Assembly (NCBI RefSeq): GCF_905220565.1
Contig: NC_059400.1
Span: 8,826,159-8,890,158, forward strand
Source: Melitaea cinxia
Taxonomy: Eukaryota > Arthropoda > Insecta > Lepidoptera > Nymphalidae
Length of the DNA: 64,000 nt
Direction: 5' to 3'
The first letter of the stretch is position 1, and each line of letters starts with the position of its first letter. Positions 11,762 to 23,194 of the stretch are shown in pieces. The translations under genes and the position numbers were made by a program. The notes beneath the pieces were generated by a model, which worked only from the letters and a program-made list of their open reading frames with translations, did no database searches and was not told the DNA's origin.

Positions 11762-11829
11762 TACTACCGCATGAGCACACTGTTGTGGATTTTATGCCTC
11801 TCGGTCTTTGTCTGGACGATGACGATCTC

Positions 11830-12418
11830 ACCGTAGGTTTGGGGTATACGCAGTTAGATCATATTCGATTTTAGAATCGCGATAGGAATGGTTGATAATT
11901 TTTTGTCTAGGCTGTATTTTTTGATAAAACTTACAGTTAATAAAAATCATAACAACCGAAAATTTTGACTCTTGACCTTGAATAACTTTTTTATCATACA
12001 TGGGATCGATGGGAATTATTGGAATTTTATTTTTGATAGTGTATGCAATTTATCTAACATAACTTAGGTCAATAGGAGTTTTTGTTATTTGGTTACTATT
12101 TTTATGTTTATTTTGAGTAGGCTATTAATACTAAATAGTTTACTATACTACCACTTTTTTGCAAAAGGTAAAGGAAAATATCCAGCCGTAGATGAACATT
12201 ACAAATAACGTCCAAAACAATTTATACTTGAGTAGCAATGACGAAATAAGATATAAAAATCCAACAAGGTCACCAATAAAACCTGTGCCTCCTGCTATAA
12301 GTAATAAAAGTCAAGGCCTTTTTGTGTTTTTAACAGGTCCTGTAAATTATCAGAAAAAAAATAACGAATTTTTCGGGCCAGATTCACATTCTTCTTTCTG
12401 ATATAAGTATGAAATATA
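11830..12418. other. No recognised gene
   Basis: The 69-codon frame at 12192-12401 has normal-looking composition but resembles no family I know. Confidence 0.45.
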
Positions 12419-12420
12419 TA

Positions 12421-12692
12421 TTTTTTTTATGTCACCAGGTCGGCAAACAAGCGTACGGCTCACCTGATGGTAAGCGATTACCGTAGCTTATGGACACCTG
12501 CAACAACAGAAGCATCGCAAGCGCGTTGCCAACCCAATCCCCAACCTCCCCAGGAGCTCTGGTCACCTTACTCACCAACAGGAACACAATACTGCTTGAA
12601 AACAGTATTATTTTGCTGTGATCTTCTGTAAGGTCGAGGTGCTACCCCAGTCGGGCTGCTCCATATTTTGAGCAGGAAATTCCTGCTGTGCC
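12421..12692 (-). mobile_element. Poly(A)-tailed short retroposon (family A), near full length
   Basis: The T run at 12421-12428 is the poly(A) tail of a minus copy. Its body runs through AAACAAGCGTACGGCTCACC, GAGCTCTGGTCACCTTACTC, TGAAAACAGTATTATTTTGC and GAGCAGGAAATTCCTGC. The last block contains the short palindrome GCAGGAAATTCCTGC typical of the family's 5' part. It lies opposite the copy at 13190-13492. Confidence 0.9.
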
Positions 12693-12739
12693 AAAATATA
12701 CTTTTTACAAAGTGATAAAACCTTTTTTTAGTCTCCTGT

Positions 12740-13020
12740 TTGCCGCGTTGGCGCAACGGTCGCGGCACTGGTTTGTGGATGTTGCGCTAGCGGTTGCGGG
12801 TTCGATCTTCCCTGCACGTGACAAACATTTGTATTGGACATACAGATGTTTGCCGTGGTCTGGGTGTTTGTGCAGTCCTTGTGGGTCTCCCCACCGTGCC
12901 TCGGAGAGCACATTAAGCTGTCGGTCCAGCTTGTCATCATATAGACCTGATAGCGATCGTTACCCATAGTAGGGGATATATACGCCAACCCGCATTGGAG
13001 CAGCGTGGTGGATTAGAATT
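12740..13020 (+). mobile_element. tRNA-headed SINE
   Basis: The head has A box GTTGGCGCAACGG and B box GGTTCGATC. The body includes CCGTGCCTCGGAGAGCAC and CCAACCCGCATTGGAG. The 3' tail is missing after GTGGTGGATTAG. The short open frames at 12568-12988 on both strands are products of this GC-rich repeat. Confidence 0.9.
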
Positions 13021-13189
13021 CTCCTGTAAAATGATGATTTTCGGATTGTATCAATCGTCACAGGAAACACAGAAATTTTTGTAGACTAACAAAATAAATG
13101 TGAAACTAAATATCGATATAATCAATGTGAAAATAATGTGTCTCAGTTATTGGGCGCAAAATTATCGTTTATGAAAAAAAGTAATATGC

Positions 13190-13492
13190 TAAACTGAGGT
13201 AGGGCACAATAATTGTGGTCTTCCGCACAGTAGGAAATATCCCGCTCAAAACCTAGAACAGCCTGTCTAAGGATCATTTCCCTTGACCTCACAGAAGATC
13301 GCAGCTAAATAATACTGCTTTCGAGCAGTATCATGTTACTGTTGAAAGTAAGGTGTATTAGAGCGCCTGGGCGGGATTATGGGTAGGGTCAACAATGCGC
13401 TTGCGATACTTCTGGTGTTGTAGGCGTCTATAAGCTATAGTAATCGCTTACGATAGTTAGGTAAGCTGTACGCTTGTTTGCCAAGCTTTATA
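13190..13492 (+). mobile_element. Poly(A)-tailed short retroposon (family A), plus copy
   Basis: It starts with CTGAGGTAGGGCACA, includes GAAGATCGCAGCTAAATAAT and GCGCTTGCGATACTTCTGG, and ends with GTACGCTTGTTTGCCAAGC. It is a diverged but nearly complete copy, and with the minus copy at 12421-12692 it forms an inverted pair. Confidence 0.85.
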
Positions 13493-13701
13493 AATAAATG
13501 CTGTTTTTAATTACGAAAATATTTATATGATGTAAATTTATTCATCCGCTATATTATCCGGTGTTGATGAGAAAAAATTTACATGTTTATAAAATAAACC
13601 CTTCTTGCTTTTATGCATATGCAGCACCTACTTACCTAATAAAAATAATGGCCTGAAATAGCGTACACATTTATATTTATTATTATTATTATTACAAAAT
13701 T

Positions 13702-13795
13702 ATAATTGTGTTTGCTCGCAAGCGAAAAAAAAAACCTACTTCAAATAATAAATGGGACCATATAATAAGCACAGCCTTAAAAAGTTCTGAGGTAA
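13702..13795 (-). mobile_element. Family D dispersed repeat, 3' end fragment
   Basis: AATTGTGTTTGCTCGCAAGC followed by a run of A is the complement of the family D terminus. A piece of the interior (AAATGGGACCATATAATAAG) follows directly, so the middle is deleted. Confidence 0.7.
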
Positions 13796-13839
13796 TTCAC
13801 GTAAAAAATACAGTGTTCTCCTTTTTTGAAATTAGTTAA

Positions 13840-15230
13840 TAATAACCACAGGTATATATCAAATATATAGGTATATATCAAATTATTTAAAATATCAATG
13901 CTTTTGAGATTTATTTATTAATATAAATCGTGTCATTTATGTAATATTTTTTTTTAACGTAAATTAATAATTCAAATAGTAATTACATGTTTTGGTCCCT
14001 TAATGGCTTTTAATAAATATTTAAATATTATATGATATATCCAAAAGTTTTTACAGCTGATTTTTAACCTAAACTTACATTATATTTTTGAAAAAAAAAA
14101 ATGATTTCGACATGGTTGTATCAGATAATTCCAAAAAGAAAACTATTTCATATTTTTTCTACAAATTCGTTTTACTTCATCTCGCCTTTGTGAACTTCTT
14201 TAAACAACAGCGCAATTGACATTTTCTTCTCTCAGAAACAATATAAATATTTAAAAGAATGCTACTGACTAATAGGTTGTTTTCTCAACTCTCGTTGGAC
14301 ACAAAAGTAACGACCTTGCTCTGTATTTATTTTTTACTAAAATTCACCTTCTTGTGTGTACACGATAATTTATATTGGAAACGTGATTATTTTTCACGAA
14401 AAGGCTAATTCTATCAATCAGCGATTCTACCGTTGTATTGAACGTATTGAAATACTTATCTTTTTCGTGACGAACGTTTTAATATATAAAAAATACAGTA
14501 CTTTTTGTTTTATTTATCTCTGTCTTAAAAAAATAATGGTGTCCTGTAAACAACGATTAATGCCATATTCTAAATTACATACATGTATAAGTATGTATAT
14601 CAATACTTATTTACAATCAAATAAGATTTTTATTACATTTTTATCAATTAGAAAAAAATTAACAGTATCAGTAGTTTAAATATGACATAAAGTCATTAAT
14701 TTCAAATCGGTTATTAAACTTTCAAAACTATTAATTTCATAATTATGAATATTTAACTTCGCTTTTGACAAATTTAATAAAAACAAACCTAAGTAAAAGA
14801 TGAAATTAAATTTAATTAAAATTTAATGTGTAAATTTTTTTATAAAAAAAAAGAATTCTTTATGAACTGACTTCCTGTGTGTGCTGGTTGAAATAAAATC
14901 GGTTCACTATATACAAAACGCAGTAAAAGCAACTCATTTTTATCCAGCAAGAAAATATTTCAGGGTCCTTTTACGACCGGTGTAGTAAACTAGATATAAG
15001 TAATACAAGCGTCTGCGCTTGGGGTTCGAGAGGGTTTAATCAAAGCGAGGTTGCTCCGCTGCCTGGGATGTAGTAAATAGTCTATACGAGTACCCTCAGT
15101 TGAGCTTAGATTTTAGCTCCAATTTTCAACAACTCTTTCAGTTTACATAAAGTATTCCAGCCTAGTATTTAAGTAGCATTAATAAAACAAGAACCTACAT
15201 AAAACGATGTAATTTTGCAGGAACTATTTT
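13840..15230. other. No recognised gene
   Basis: The 107-codon frame at 14356-14679 is Ile, Lys and Tyr-rich without motifs and looks like chance. 15010-15080 is GC-richer but not open. Confidence 0.5.
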
Positions 15231-15235
15231 TAACT

Positions 15236-15486
15236 TACTTCAAAAAAGAAAGAGGTTCTCAATTCGGCTATATATATATATTTACTTTTTACTCGATGAC
15301 CCATTTCGATGATTTCTCAATCGAAAGCTGGTGCTTGATAAATGGTCCTATTTAAATTTGATTGAGGTCTGACGAGTAATTTTTGAGTTATCTCTAATAA
15401 TGCGTCCAGACTATTTTTCCATCTACCTTTTCTTTTCGGTTTTTTTTTTTCGTTTCATTTGCGAGCAAACACAATTATTGGACCTA
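15236..15486 (+). mobile_element. Family D dispersed repeat, near complete
   Basis: It runs from CTTCAAAAAAGAAAGAGGTT through CGATTTCTCAATCG-like interior blocks and ATTTGATTGAGGTCTGACGA to CATTTGCGAGCAAACACAAT. Both termini are visible, so this is the best reference copy of the family here. Confidence 0.8.
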
Positions 15487-15489
15487 AAA

Positions 15490-16083
15490 AGGAAAGGCGG
15501 AAAAAAAGAATAGTTCTTTTATTTCTGCAATTTTTTTGGATTATTGAACTAATAAAATATACGGACCAATTTTCAAGGGTTTAATTTTAAGAAAATCTGT
15601 TAACTACTATAGTATGTGTAAAAACTACTTTTCTTCATGCATTTGATTTATCAAGCTATTGAGACTTTTGAACGCCTAACTACAGCAATTAATCATAGAC
15701 AAAAGACACAGACAAAATAATAAGCCTAGAACAAAATCAAATTAGACAAAAATTAGACAAAGTAAAAAATCTCGGAGTGGTTTGGATAACTGTTTTTCGC
15801 GGTCAATTCTATTGAGTGAATCTCGGTATGTTCAGTTGAGTCGTAAGTTATTTAGTAATATCAATTTATTTCGTCAGCTACAATATATTCTTCCATTACT
15901 CACTAAAATTTTATTTTTTTATTTTATTTTATTTAAATTGGTTTGCTAGCAGTTGTTACATTTATTATACTTGACAATATTAATTTTATAATAGACTACA
16001 TTTATAAATGTACAACCATATTAAAGCAAACACGACATGCAAAGTTATCCTGTTAAGATACATTATTATAATTATTATTTAAA

Positions 16084-16085
<2 letters not shown>
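15490..16085. other. No recognised feature
   Basis: AT-rich sequence between a family D repeat and a CA microsatellite. No open frame of note. Confidence 0.5.

Positions 16086-16089
<4 letters not shown>

Positions 16090-16124
<35 letters not shown>
16090..16124. repeat. (CA)n microsatellite
   Basis: About 16 uninterrupted CA units, with CATA-type imperfect units on both sides. Confidence 0.95.
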
Positions 16125-16128
<4 letters not shown>

Positions 16129-16169
16129 TACACACATAAATGAGTAAATTGCGTTAGCACAATCACTAA

Positions 16170-16425
16170 TTATTCCGATTCTTGACTATGCTGATACTTG
16201 CTTTCTTGATCTTAAAGAGGAGCAATTAAATAACCTTGAGCGTTTCCAAAACTTTATATACGGTTCTTATTTGGTCTTCGCAAATATTATCATGTGTCCA
16301 ATTTTCGCAATAAACTCAAGTGGCTCCAATCCACTTCCGCAGAAATACTCACACCCTTTCACAACTTTGTCGTGTGTTGTTTCACCCTGATACACCTCCT
16401 TACACCAAGGGATTACAGTTTAATT
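16170..16425 (+). pseudogene. LINE reverse-transcriptase C-terminal relic (Jockey/CR1-like)
   Basis: The plus strand reads PILDYADTCFLDLKEEQLNN and then LERFQNFI. These correspond to the block after the polymerase thumb in Jockey/CR1-like LINEs (PILDYAD ... LNKLERLQNLCIRFI). Frameshifts follow, and the later part keeps only nucleotide traces of the KLKWLPIRLRRN and LFHPDTPPYL blocks. The copy is dead. A related relic lies at 57905-58210. Confidence 0.7.
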
Positions 16426-16429
16426 AAGT

Positions 16430-17415
16430 CACCGATATCCATATTAAAATTAATATAAGTAAAATCATTATGCTGTAAATACATTACTTTTACAAAAAGC
16501 TCCGTTATAACAAATCGTGATGTAGGCCTACCGTGAAAACCACGTCAAAAAAAGGTGCTATGTAACATTACCTCAGGTGGTATGGAAATGTGTGTGTTAT
16601 GTAGAATGTAACTCCTTATCCTTTTAAATGGGTGATATCATAGAAATGGTGATTATTAGAAAAATAGTAATATAACTATTTTTGTATATAAATTTCTGAT
16701 CTAAAAATTTTGTCTGTTCTACTTGGCAGAATTTATCGTTTTAGAGCAAAATTCAAAAACTAAAAAATTTTGCACAAATAACTTTTAAGCACAGATGGGG
16801 ACTTTAAGCAGTTTATTTCTACTGGTATGTCCAGCAATGTCCGACTTTTTGTTCTCTAAATCTGATGACTATTTTTGTTTGTTATCAGCAGACTAAATGA
16901 TGATTTATCTCAATTAAATAGGGACTTAAATAAAAAATCATGGTAAAGTTGTTTGGCGTTATCAAAATAATAACTCCTAAACTTCAACATAAGTAAATTA
17001 ATAGTTGCGTGATATTCGCCAATATTTTTAAGGTATCTAATATATAGGGATCCTCCAGTAATCACGTGAAGCTCTGAAGGGGGAGCCATGATCGTTCCCT
17101 TCGATCTGACACAAATTTAATCCCTAAAACTTTGTATCATACATTTTCCTATTACTTTAATCTTACTAAAATAATTATTATCATATTATACACGCCCGAC
17201 CTCTCCTAAAAAAATATCTTAAGATACCTACCCACTATTTGTCAATAAACACGTCATGATCGCCTTTATATGATATATGTATATTATAAATCATATATGT
17301 ATGTATTATATATATATTATATCTATGTTTCTTACATATATAGAATGTTTATTATCGTTATATTTATATTCGTATATGTATTTTACTGTAAGATAAATAA
17401 TTATTAATGGAAAGG
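16430..17415. other. No recognised feature
   Basis: 17040-17110 is GC-richer (TCCTCCAGTAATCACGTGAA) but not open. The rest is AT-rich. Confidence 0.45.
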
Positions 17416-17417
17416 GG

Positions 17418-17575
17418 AGGGCCGCTTTTGTGGGATGAAAAAAAGGTCTACATTTTTTGCCCAAAGAATCAGCATAGCAATTCAAAGGGAAAATGCTGCC
17501 AACATCCTTGGAACCATTCCACCTGGACATGAATTATACCATAAATCATTAAATATTTATTTCACAAATTGTGTA
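17418..17575 (+). pseudogene. Probable retroelement C-terminal coding relic
   Basis: A plus-strand frame reads FFAQRISIAIQRENAANILG, then TIPPGHEL and a stop. I recall similar FLAQRISIAIQRGNAASILG-like stretches near the C-terminus of lepidopteran retroelement proteins, but I cannot name the clade with confidence. The upstream frame is broken. It is followed by AATAAA-like AT sequence consistent with a 3' end. Confidence 0.4.
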
Positions 17576-17599
17576 TTGTAAATGTGTATAATATTGTAA

Positions 17600-18305
17600 A
17601 ACTTATAAATAAATTTTATTCTACAATATTATAATTCGCAGACCAATAAGTAATTATTTGTTAACTTTCTAACCACAGTTTCTATGTCATGGCCTATACC
17701 TAAAGGTTGTCTTATGAAGACCTTTATACATCTTTCATTTAATGTCATTATATTGTTGTTTTTTTTGGGTACAATGAATTACTTTATTATTATTATTAAA
17801 TATTATATTCTTGACAAATATTTCACCAAATGGTTATTTTATTAGCTAGGTAATAATACACATAATAGTCTCATTAAACACTGCTTAAATACATTCACCA
17901 AAAAAGATTGCCTTTATACTGATAAAAACCTTTTTCAAATGTAGTAGCATACTTCTGTAAAAGGAATTCAATACATTTGAGATACACATAAATCTCGAAC
18001 GTTAAGTGCCGCCCATCTTGTTCTATCACTTTCAAGACATAAGTTCGCCATTTTATAGGCTACGTTTAATGTGCGGACGCGAGACACAGTTATTGGATTA
18101 CATCGCACCCTCTGAATTTGTTACAAATAGGCTTTCAAAATGCCGTCACTTGTGCAAATCTTGTCACTTTCTTCTGCCGACCACCGTTTTATATATTTAT
18201 TTTTAAAGGTATATTTTTGTCAATCTTTTCTACGTAAAACCAACATTTTATATAGGTATTTTAAAATTTATTATAAAGTGTTCTTTTACGTAATTATCGT
18301 TATAA
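17600..18305. other. No recognised gene
   Basis: The 66-codon frame at 18006-18206 matches nothing I recognise. The sequence is otherwise AT-rich up to the mariner terminus. Confidence 0.5.
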
Positions 18306-18407
18306 CATAATTGGTCTTTGCCGTTTTTGATGAAATAAGTCAACGCACTTTTTTCTATATTTTTTATTTTTATTTTTCAAAGTACCCATGAAATCAATGC
18401 ATTTTTG

Positions 18408-19372
18408 CTAACGTAGTAGTAATTTATTGATGCCTTTCTTGAAAAACTCTGCTGTACGGTTGGCAACAAACTCTTTAAAAGCATTTTGTACTGCCCCTCG
18501 GGTATTGAATTTTTTCCCACTAAAGTTATCCAAATTCTGAAAAAAGTGGAAATCTATAGGGGCAAGATCTGGTGAGTACGGTGTATGACGGAGAGCTTCC
18601 AACCCCAGCTCTTGTAACTTGGAAACCATCTGCTCTACAGTATGAGATCGCGCGTTGTCGTGCAGGAGCAGCGGAGAGGAGCGATTGACCAAAGCTGGTT
18701 GGAGATGTGCGAACTTCCCCATTATTGTGTTTAGTTCTTCACAGTACACATTTTCAGTAATGTTCATGCCGTTCGGTAAGAAAATGTGATGAATAACACC
18801 AGCGCTAGACTACCAAACAGTTACCATCACTTTCTTAGGTGACATTTTTCGTTTAGGGCATTGTTTACGTACTGAACCAGGATCTAACCAACTAGCTGAG
18901 CACTTGCGATTGTTGAATAGAATCCATTTTTTGTCACAAGTTATAATGCGATTCAATATGCCTTCGTTTGTGTGTCTGTTGAACATCGCAAGGCACGTCT
19001 CGACGCGTATTTTGCGCTGGCGTTCATTCAATTCGTGAGGCACCCATTTGTCGAGCTTCTTTAACTTGCCAGTTTAACGCAAATGAACCAATATTGTTTT
19101 AGTGCTAACTTTGAAAGCTGCTGCTAATTCAGCTATAGTTTGAGAATCATCAGCCACCACAATCGCCTTTAATTCGTCATTGTCGACCAACATTTTCGGC
19201 CGTCCACGTGGTTCATTTCTTAGGTCAAAATTTGCGGAACGAAAGCGAGCAAACCAGTGGTACGATCGTTAGTAGTGTTTGCACCGTAAACGTCGTTGAT
19301 ATTGCGTGCCGCTTCTGCCGCTTTACCACCACGACGAAATTCATACTCCATAATCACTCGAATTTTTAACAT
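18408..19372 (-). pseudogene. Mariner transposase, broken
   Basis: This is a DNA cut-and-paste transposase of the mariner DD34D type. From the N-terminus one reads EYEFRRGGKAAEAARNINDV (helix-turn-helix region), then a frameshift, then the linker KWVPHELNERQ. The first catalytic Asp lies in RIITCDKKWI, the second in LLHDNARSH and the third in YSPDLAPIDFHFF, exactly 34 residues after the second. All three acidic residues survive. A frameshift lies near 19270, a TAA interrupts HLR-TGK near 19080, and a TAG follows VMVTVW near 18810. Three lesions mean it is dead unless repaired by recombination with another copy. Confidence 0.88.
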
Positions 19373-19464
19373 ATCGATGATGACGAAAAACTTACAAATG
19401 TGATGTAAACAGAACGCTGACCGTTAAACGAATGACTAATTATAAAAAAGGAAATCTATATTTA

Positions 19465-19483
19465 AAAAAAAAAAAAAAAAAAA
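19465..19483. repeat. Poly(A) run inside the mariner 5' region
   Basis: About 19 consecutive A between the transposase start and the terminal repeat. It has expanded relative to the other mariner copy. Confidence 0.85.
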
Positions 19484-19741
19484 TTGAAATTCGAGTTCAT
19501 GGCGAATTTTTTTTTTTGTTTTGAAGTACGACGAAACGGCAATTTCATAGGTTTTCATAGGAGACCTAATATAATTTATCATTAAGGTTCCGTACCCAAA
19601 AAATTAAGAAGAATCACTCATACGACTTCATCGTAGCTCATTATTTATAAATGTATACTATAAATCTTGAAATATACATCTAGGCGTAATCGCAGTTTTA
19701 AAAAGCAAATGATTAAATAAAAAAAATAGTGACTGATGACT

Positions 19742-20088
19742 GTTGTACTGTTGTTGCTGTGTGGCTACGGCACTAAAGAATTTAGCCACCCCCTCTCTTC
19801 CCGTGGGTGTCGTAAGAGGCGACTAAGGGATAACAAGGTTCCACAACCACCTTGGAACTCAAGAAGCCGACCGATGGCGGGATTACCATCCAACTGCTGG
19901 CTTTGAAATACACAGGCCGAAGACGGGCAGCAGCGTCTTCGGTGCGACAAAGCCAGTACTGCGGTCACCAACCCGCCTGCCCAGCGTGGTGACTATGGGC
20001 AAAACACATGAGTTCGCGTTATTTTTGGCGTAAACTTGTGGAGGCCTATGTCCAGCAGTGGACTGTATAGGCTGTAATGATGATATAT
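19742..20088 (+). mobile_element. SINE-like family C with RTE tail, full copy
   Basis: It starts near GTGTGGCTACGGCACTAAAG and contains CCCCTCTCTTCCCGTGGGTG, GTAAGAGGCGACTAAGGGAT and GAAATACACAGGCCGAAGAC. It ends with GGCCTATGTCCAGCAGTGGA followed by an ATG/ATGAT-type tail. The tail corresponds to the last codons (GEAYVQQWT) of RTE-type LINE proteins. Other copies lie at 22836, 34613, 56005, 56538 and 58297. Confidence 0.85.
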
Positions 20089-20094
20089 TATCAA

Positions 20095-21220
20095 TTACTG
20101 ATTATTCACCTGAATTTAAAGATAGGATAAGGAATAAGTATAACCGATATTAAAATATTCTTCAAAGATTCATCCAACAAAAGATTTAACCTGTGACAAG
20201 ATGAGCCAGTCATTTGATCCAAAGGGTTTTCTATTTTTGAAAATATTACAGGCGTAAAACGTGATGTCTTAAGCTACAAGCAGAATTTTCCGAACATTTC
20301 ACTAAAGTAGCTAAGTAACTAGTAACTAGCTTAAGTAGAAGATCGTTCGAAGATATCACACTCTTATCAGCGAACGTTCGATTCAATAAAATATTTTAAC
20401 ATTTCGATTAAAAAAATCTATGTAACTGACATACCGTTATTTCCGTCTATTTTCATTTTCTACCGTAGTGAGATTATTTACATTAAAATCTTTTTTGTGG
20501 TTTATAAAAAGCTACTTTCCTTTACATATACGAGTATACTATATGGAGAAATGGTAGTACGGAAATTGTCATATCGAATCGATTCGAGTCGTCGTCTCCT
20601 CACACAAGGCCAGCAATTTTTTTTTTCTTCATATTTTACATGAGGTTGTAACACTTTTAAGTGTTTCAGGTGGTATTTTATGTTTTTTTTAGTTTCTTTG
20701 GAAGAAGTCCTGAGCCGGGCGTTCATGTCCATTAATTACAATTTTCACATATTTTTATTTAAAATTAATTAGTCTGACAACAAAAATCCTCATGCGTTCT
20801 CTCGCACGCGCTGTCTTTGTCTGTGTGTTTCAAAAGATATGTCATACTACTATTGATTTACTGTGATCCACTCAAGATGTGATCACCTAAAATTAATTAC
20901 TCTATTTCGTATTTATTCGGTCGGGCGTTAGCCATATTTTTTAAATTTAACTTAATAATGCAGTTTCAATAAATGAGGGTGCCATACTCGTACTAATGCA
21001 AAATTCATTCTTCTAATCCGCTATTTATAAGTATTAAACATGTTCCGTACCGATAACAAGGGAGTGATTACCCTCATCTAAACCCACATACCTACGCTGT
21101 GGTTTCATGTTTTTTTCTCTAAAATATGTTTTTAACGCTTATTTATAAAAATAAACCCTTAAATTCCAATAGCGCTAATACTGTGAAATCTTTTCACAGG
21201 GTTTTTATTTTTAGTTTTGG
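20095..21220. other. No recognised gene
   Basis: The 76-codon minus frame at 20502-20732 has no motif. 20790-20830 is locally GC-richer (CGTTCTCTCGCACGCG). Confidence 0.5.
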
Positions 21221-21224
21221 TCCG

Positions 21225-21378
21225 CGGGTGTCCGAAAACCCCTACCACTCGCTAGCTAGTGACGTCCCCCTACTCGCCACCCGGCGGATGCGCCTAGTAG
21301 AAGATACAGCAACTCTCGTGGAGTGGGCAAAGAAACCTATGTCCAGCAGTGGAAGTGGCTGAATCAATCAATCGATTG
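21225..21378 (+). mobile_element. RTE-type LINE or SINE 3' end fragment
   Basis: A GC-rich stretch ends with CCTATGTCCAGCAGTGGAAG and then a TCAATCAATCGA short tandem tail. This is the arrangement of RTE-type 3' ends. The upstream part, CCCTACTCGCCACCCGGCGG, does not match the other family C copies. Confidence 0.6.
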
Positions 21379-21384
21379 TATGTT

Positions 21385-21772
21385 TAATTGTTTTCGTCAG
21401 AAAGAAAAACGCGAATCAGAACTTGTCGATAACATGAATTAATATATATTAATATTATATACGTCAACGTTATTCTTGATATTTGAAATAAAGTATTTCA
21501 AGAAACAATAACATTGAAGCTACGATGTTAAAGAAACGAAAACATCCGCATACTGCTTTCGTAGAATATATGTATACTAGAGGATTTATATGCAGCCTTT
21601 CTAAAAACAAATAACATATTTTTATTTATAAAATTTTATACTTTCTAATGGAATTTATTAATTACCTACAACTAAGCAAAAAAAAAACATAAAAATTGAT
21701 TACTGTATAACATTAAAAGATTGGCAAATATCTTTAGTACTATATACTATTTTTTCGGCAAATCAATGCATA
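21385..21772. other. No recognised feature
   Basis: Plain AT-rich spacer between two retroelement pieces. Confidence 0.5.
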
Positions 21773-21775
21773 ATG

Positions 21776-22068
21776 TTTTTTTTATGTCACTAGGTTGGCA
21801 AACAAGCGTACGGCTCACCTGATGGTAAGCGATTACCGTAGCTTATAGACACCTGCAACACCAGAAACATCGCAAGCGCGTTGCCGACCCAATCCCCAAT
21901 CCCCCCAGGAGCTCTGGTCACCTTACTCACCAACAGGAATACAATTCTGCTTGAAAACAGTATTATTTTGCTGTGATTTTCTGTAAGGTCGAGGTACTAC
22001 CCCAGTCGGGCTGCTCCATATTTTGAGCAGGAAATTCCTGCTGTGCCCTACCTCAGTTAGTTATAATT
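21776..22068 (-). mobile_element. Poly(A)-tailed short retroposon (family A), full copy
   Basis: A T run (21776-21783) precedes ATGTCACTAGGTTGGC and AAACAAGCGTACGGCTCACC. The 5' end reaches GTGCCCTACCTCAG. This is the most complete and least diverged copy, and a good reference for the family. Confidence 0.92.
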
Positions 22069-22071
22069 ATT

Positions 22072-22832
22072 CAAGGCTTTACAAAGTTACATCAAATGAC
22101 GGGTGATTTTTTTATTGCTAATGTACCGCATTTTTAGTAATTTTTACATATTTGATTACAACATTAATATGATTTGTTTAACTATGTAGAGAAAGACTGC
22201 ATTTAGTTATTCATTTGTTAAAGACTTTGTTAAACAAAAACCTTGCGGTAACTTATCCTTTCTTTATTTAACGAATATTAAAATTAAATAAACATTCATT
22301 TACAATAACGAAATAAATCTATCCTATAAAAGTGATGTACAGTAATATAAGCGAGAAACATGACTATTTATAGCAGTCAAATTCAAATATTATCCATACA
22401 CGAGTAAGCTTTCGAAGAAAAGTAAGTGAAAATTGTGTGAATTAGCTTAAACGACACACAACTGGAGATTACTCCTTAATAACGATTACCGTGATATTTA
22501 AAAATTGAAATGTACACGTGTCAATATTTTGATATGAGTCAATTTATATGAAATTAAAATAATAAAAAAAAAACAAAAATTATCGCTCGGTGTTCGTACC
22601 GGTACAGTAAATGCTGATATACTGCTTATGCTGATATCTTCCAAAATAGTTAAAAGCGGTATATAACGTCACTCTTAGCGTCAATAAGCATTAGTGTCAC
22701 AAAGAGTCAGCGTCACTGAATATCAATGTCAGTCGTTTTACGCAATTTTAGTCATCGTATCTTTTATATATCACGGATTTCATGTCATTTCCTATGGAGT
22801 AATCTCCTAAGAGTGTAATAAAACACACATTT
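22072..22832. other. No recognised feature
   Basis: 22590-22740 is less AT-rich, with GTGTCAC and AGCGTCA repeats at short range. No open frame. Confidence 0.45.
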
Positions 22833-22835
22833 GCC

Positions 22836-23190
22836 AATCGCAGTCCACTGCAGGACGTAGGCCTCCTTAAGTTAGCGTCAAACGTCTCAGCCCCCCGCAC
22901 TCCTCATCTAGCCTCCACTGATAATCAAAATACACCAAGCTGGGTAGACGGATTGGTGACCGCTGGCTTTATCGCACCGAAGATATTGCAGCCCGTCTTC
23001 GGTCTGTGTATTTCAAAGTCAGCAGTTGGATGGTTATCCCGCCATCGGTCGGCTTCAATTGGTCGGCGGCAATTCCAAAATGGTAATAAAACTTTATCCC
23101 TTAGTCGCCTCTTACGACACCCACGGGAAGAGAGGGGGTGCCTATATTCTAAACTACAGTACCCACACAGCAATGTAACAAGACATATAT
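22836..23190 (-). mobile_element. SINE-like family C, minus copy
   Basis: The tail (complement of TAGGCCT...CAGTGGACTG) lies at 22845-22870. The body with CGTCTTCGGTCTGTGTATTT and TTAGTCGCCTCTTACGACAC runs to 23180. A stretch after the tail, 22880-22960, is not shared with the copy at 19742 and may be a diverged subfamily. The GC-rich open frames here on both strands are repeat artefacts. Confidence 0.82.
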
Positions 23191-23194
23191 AGAA

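Larger units (their letters stand above)
18310..19571 (-). mobile_element. Mariner transposon, full-length, inactive
   Basis: The segment spans terminal inverted repeats beginning TTAGGTC (minus start) and ATTGGTC (other end), each next to TA as expected for mariner target sites. The inner repeat part CCTATGAAATTGCCGTTTCG is shared with the copy at 34113-34909. Its length of about 1.26 kb is normal for mariner. It encodes one broken transposase, described separately. Confidence 0.85.

Noticed and set aside
12568..12988. Several overlapping GC-rich open frames on both strands
   Set aside because: All lie in the tRNA-headed SINE and the retroposon beside it, which are non-coding.
14356..14679. 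107-codon plus-strand frame
   Set aside because: No motif, and Lys/Ile/Tyr-rich as expected by chance at this base composition.
17306..17530. 74-codon minus-strand frame
   Set aside because: It overlaps the more convincing plus-strand retroelement C-terminus, and its own C-terminal half is low-complexity Tyr/Asn/Ile.
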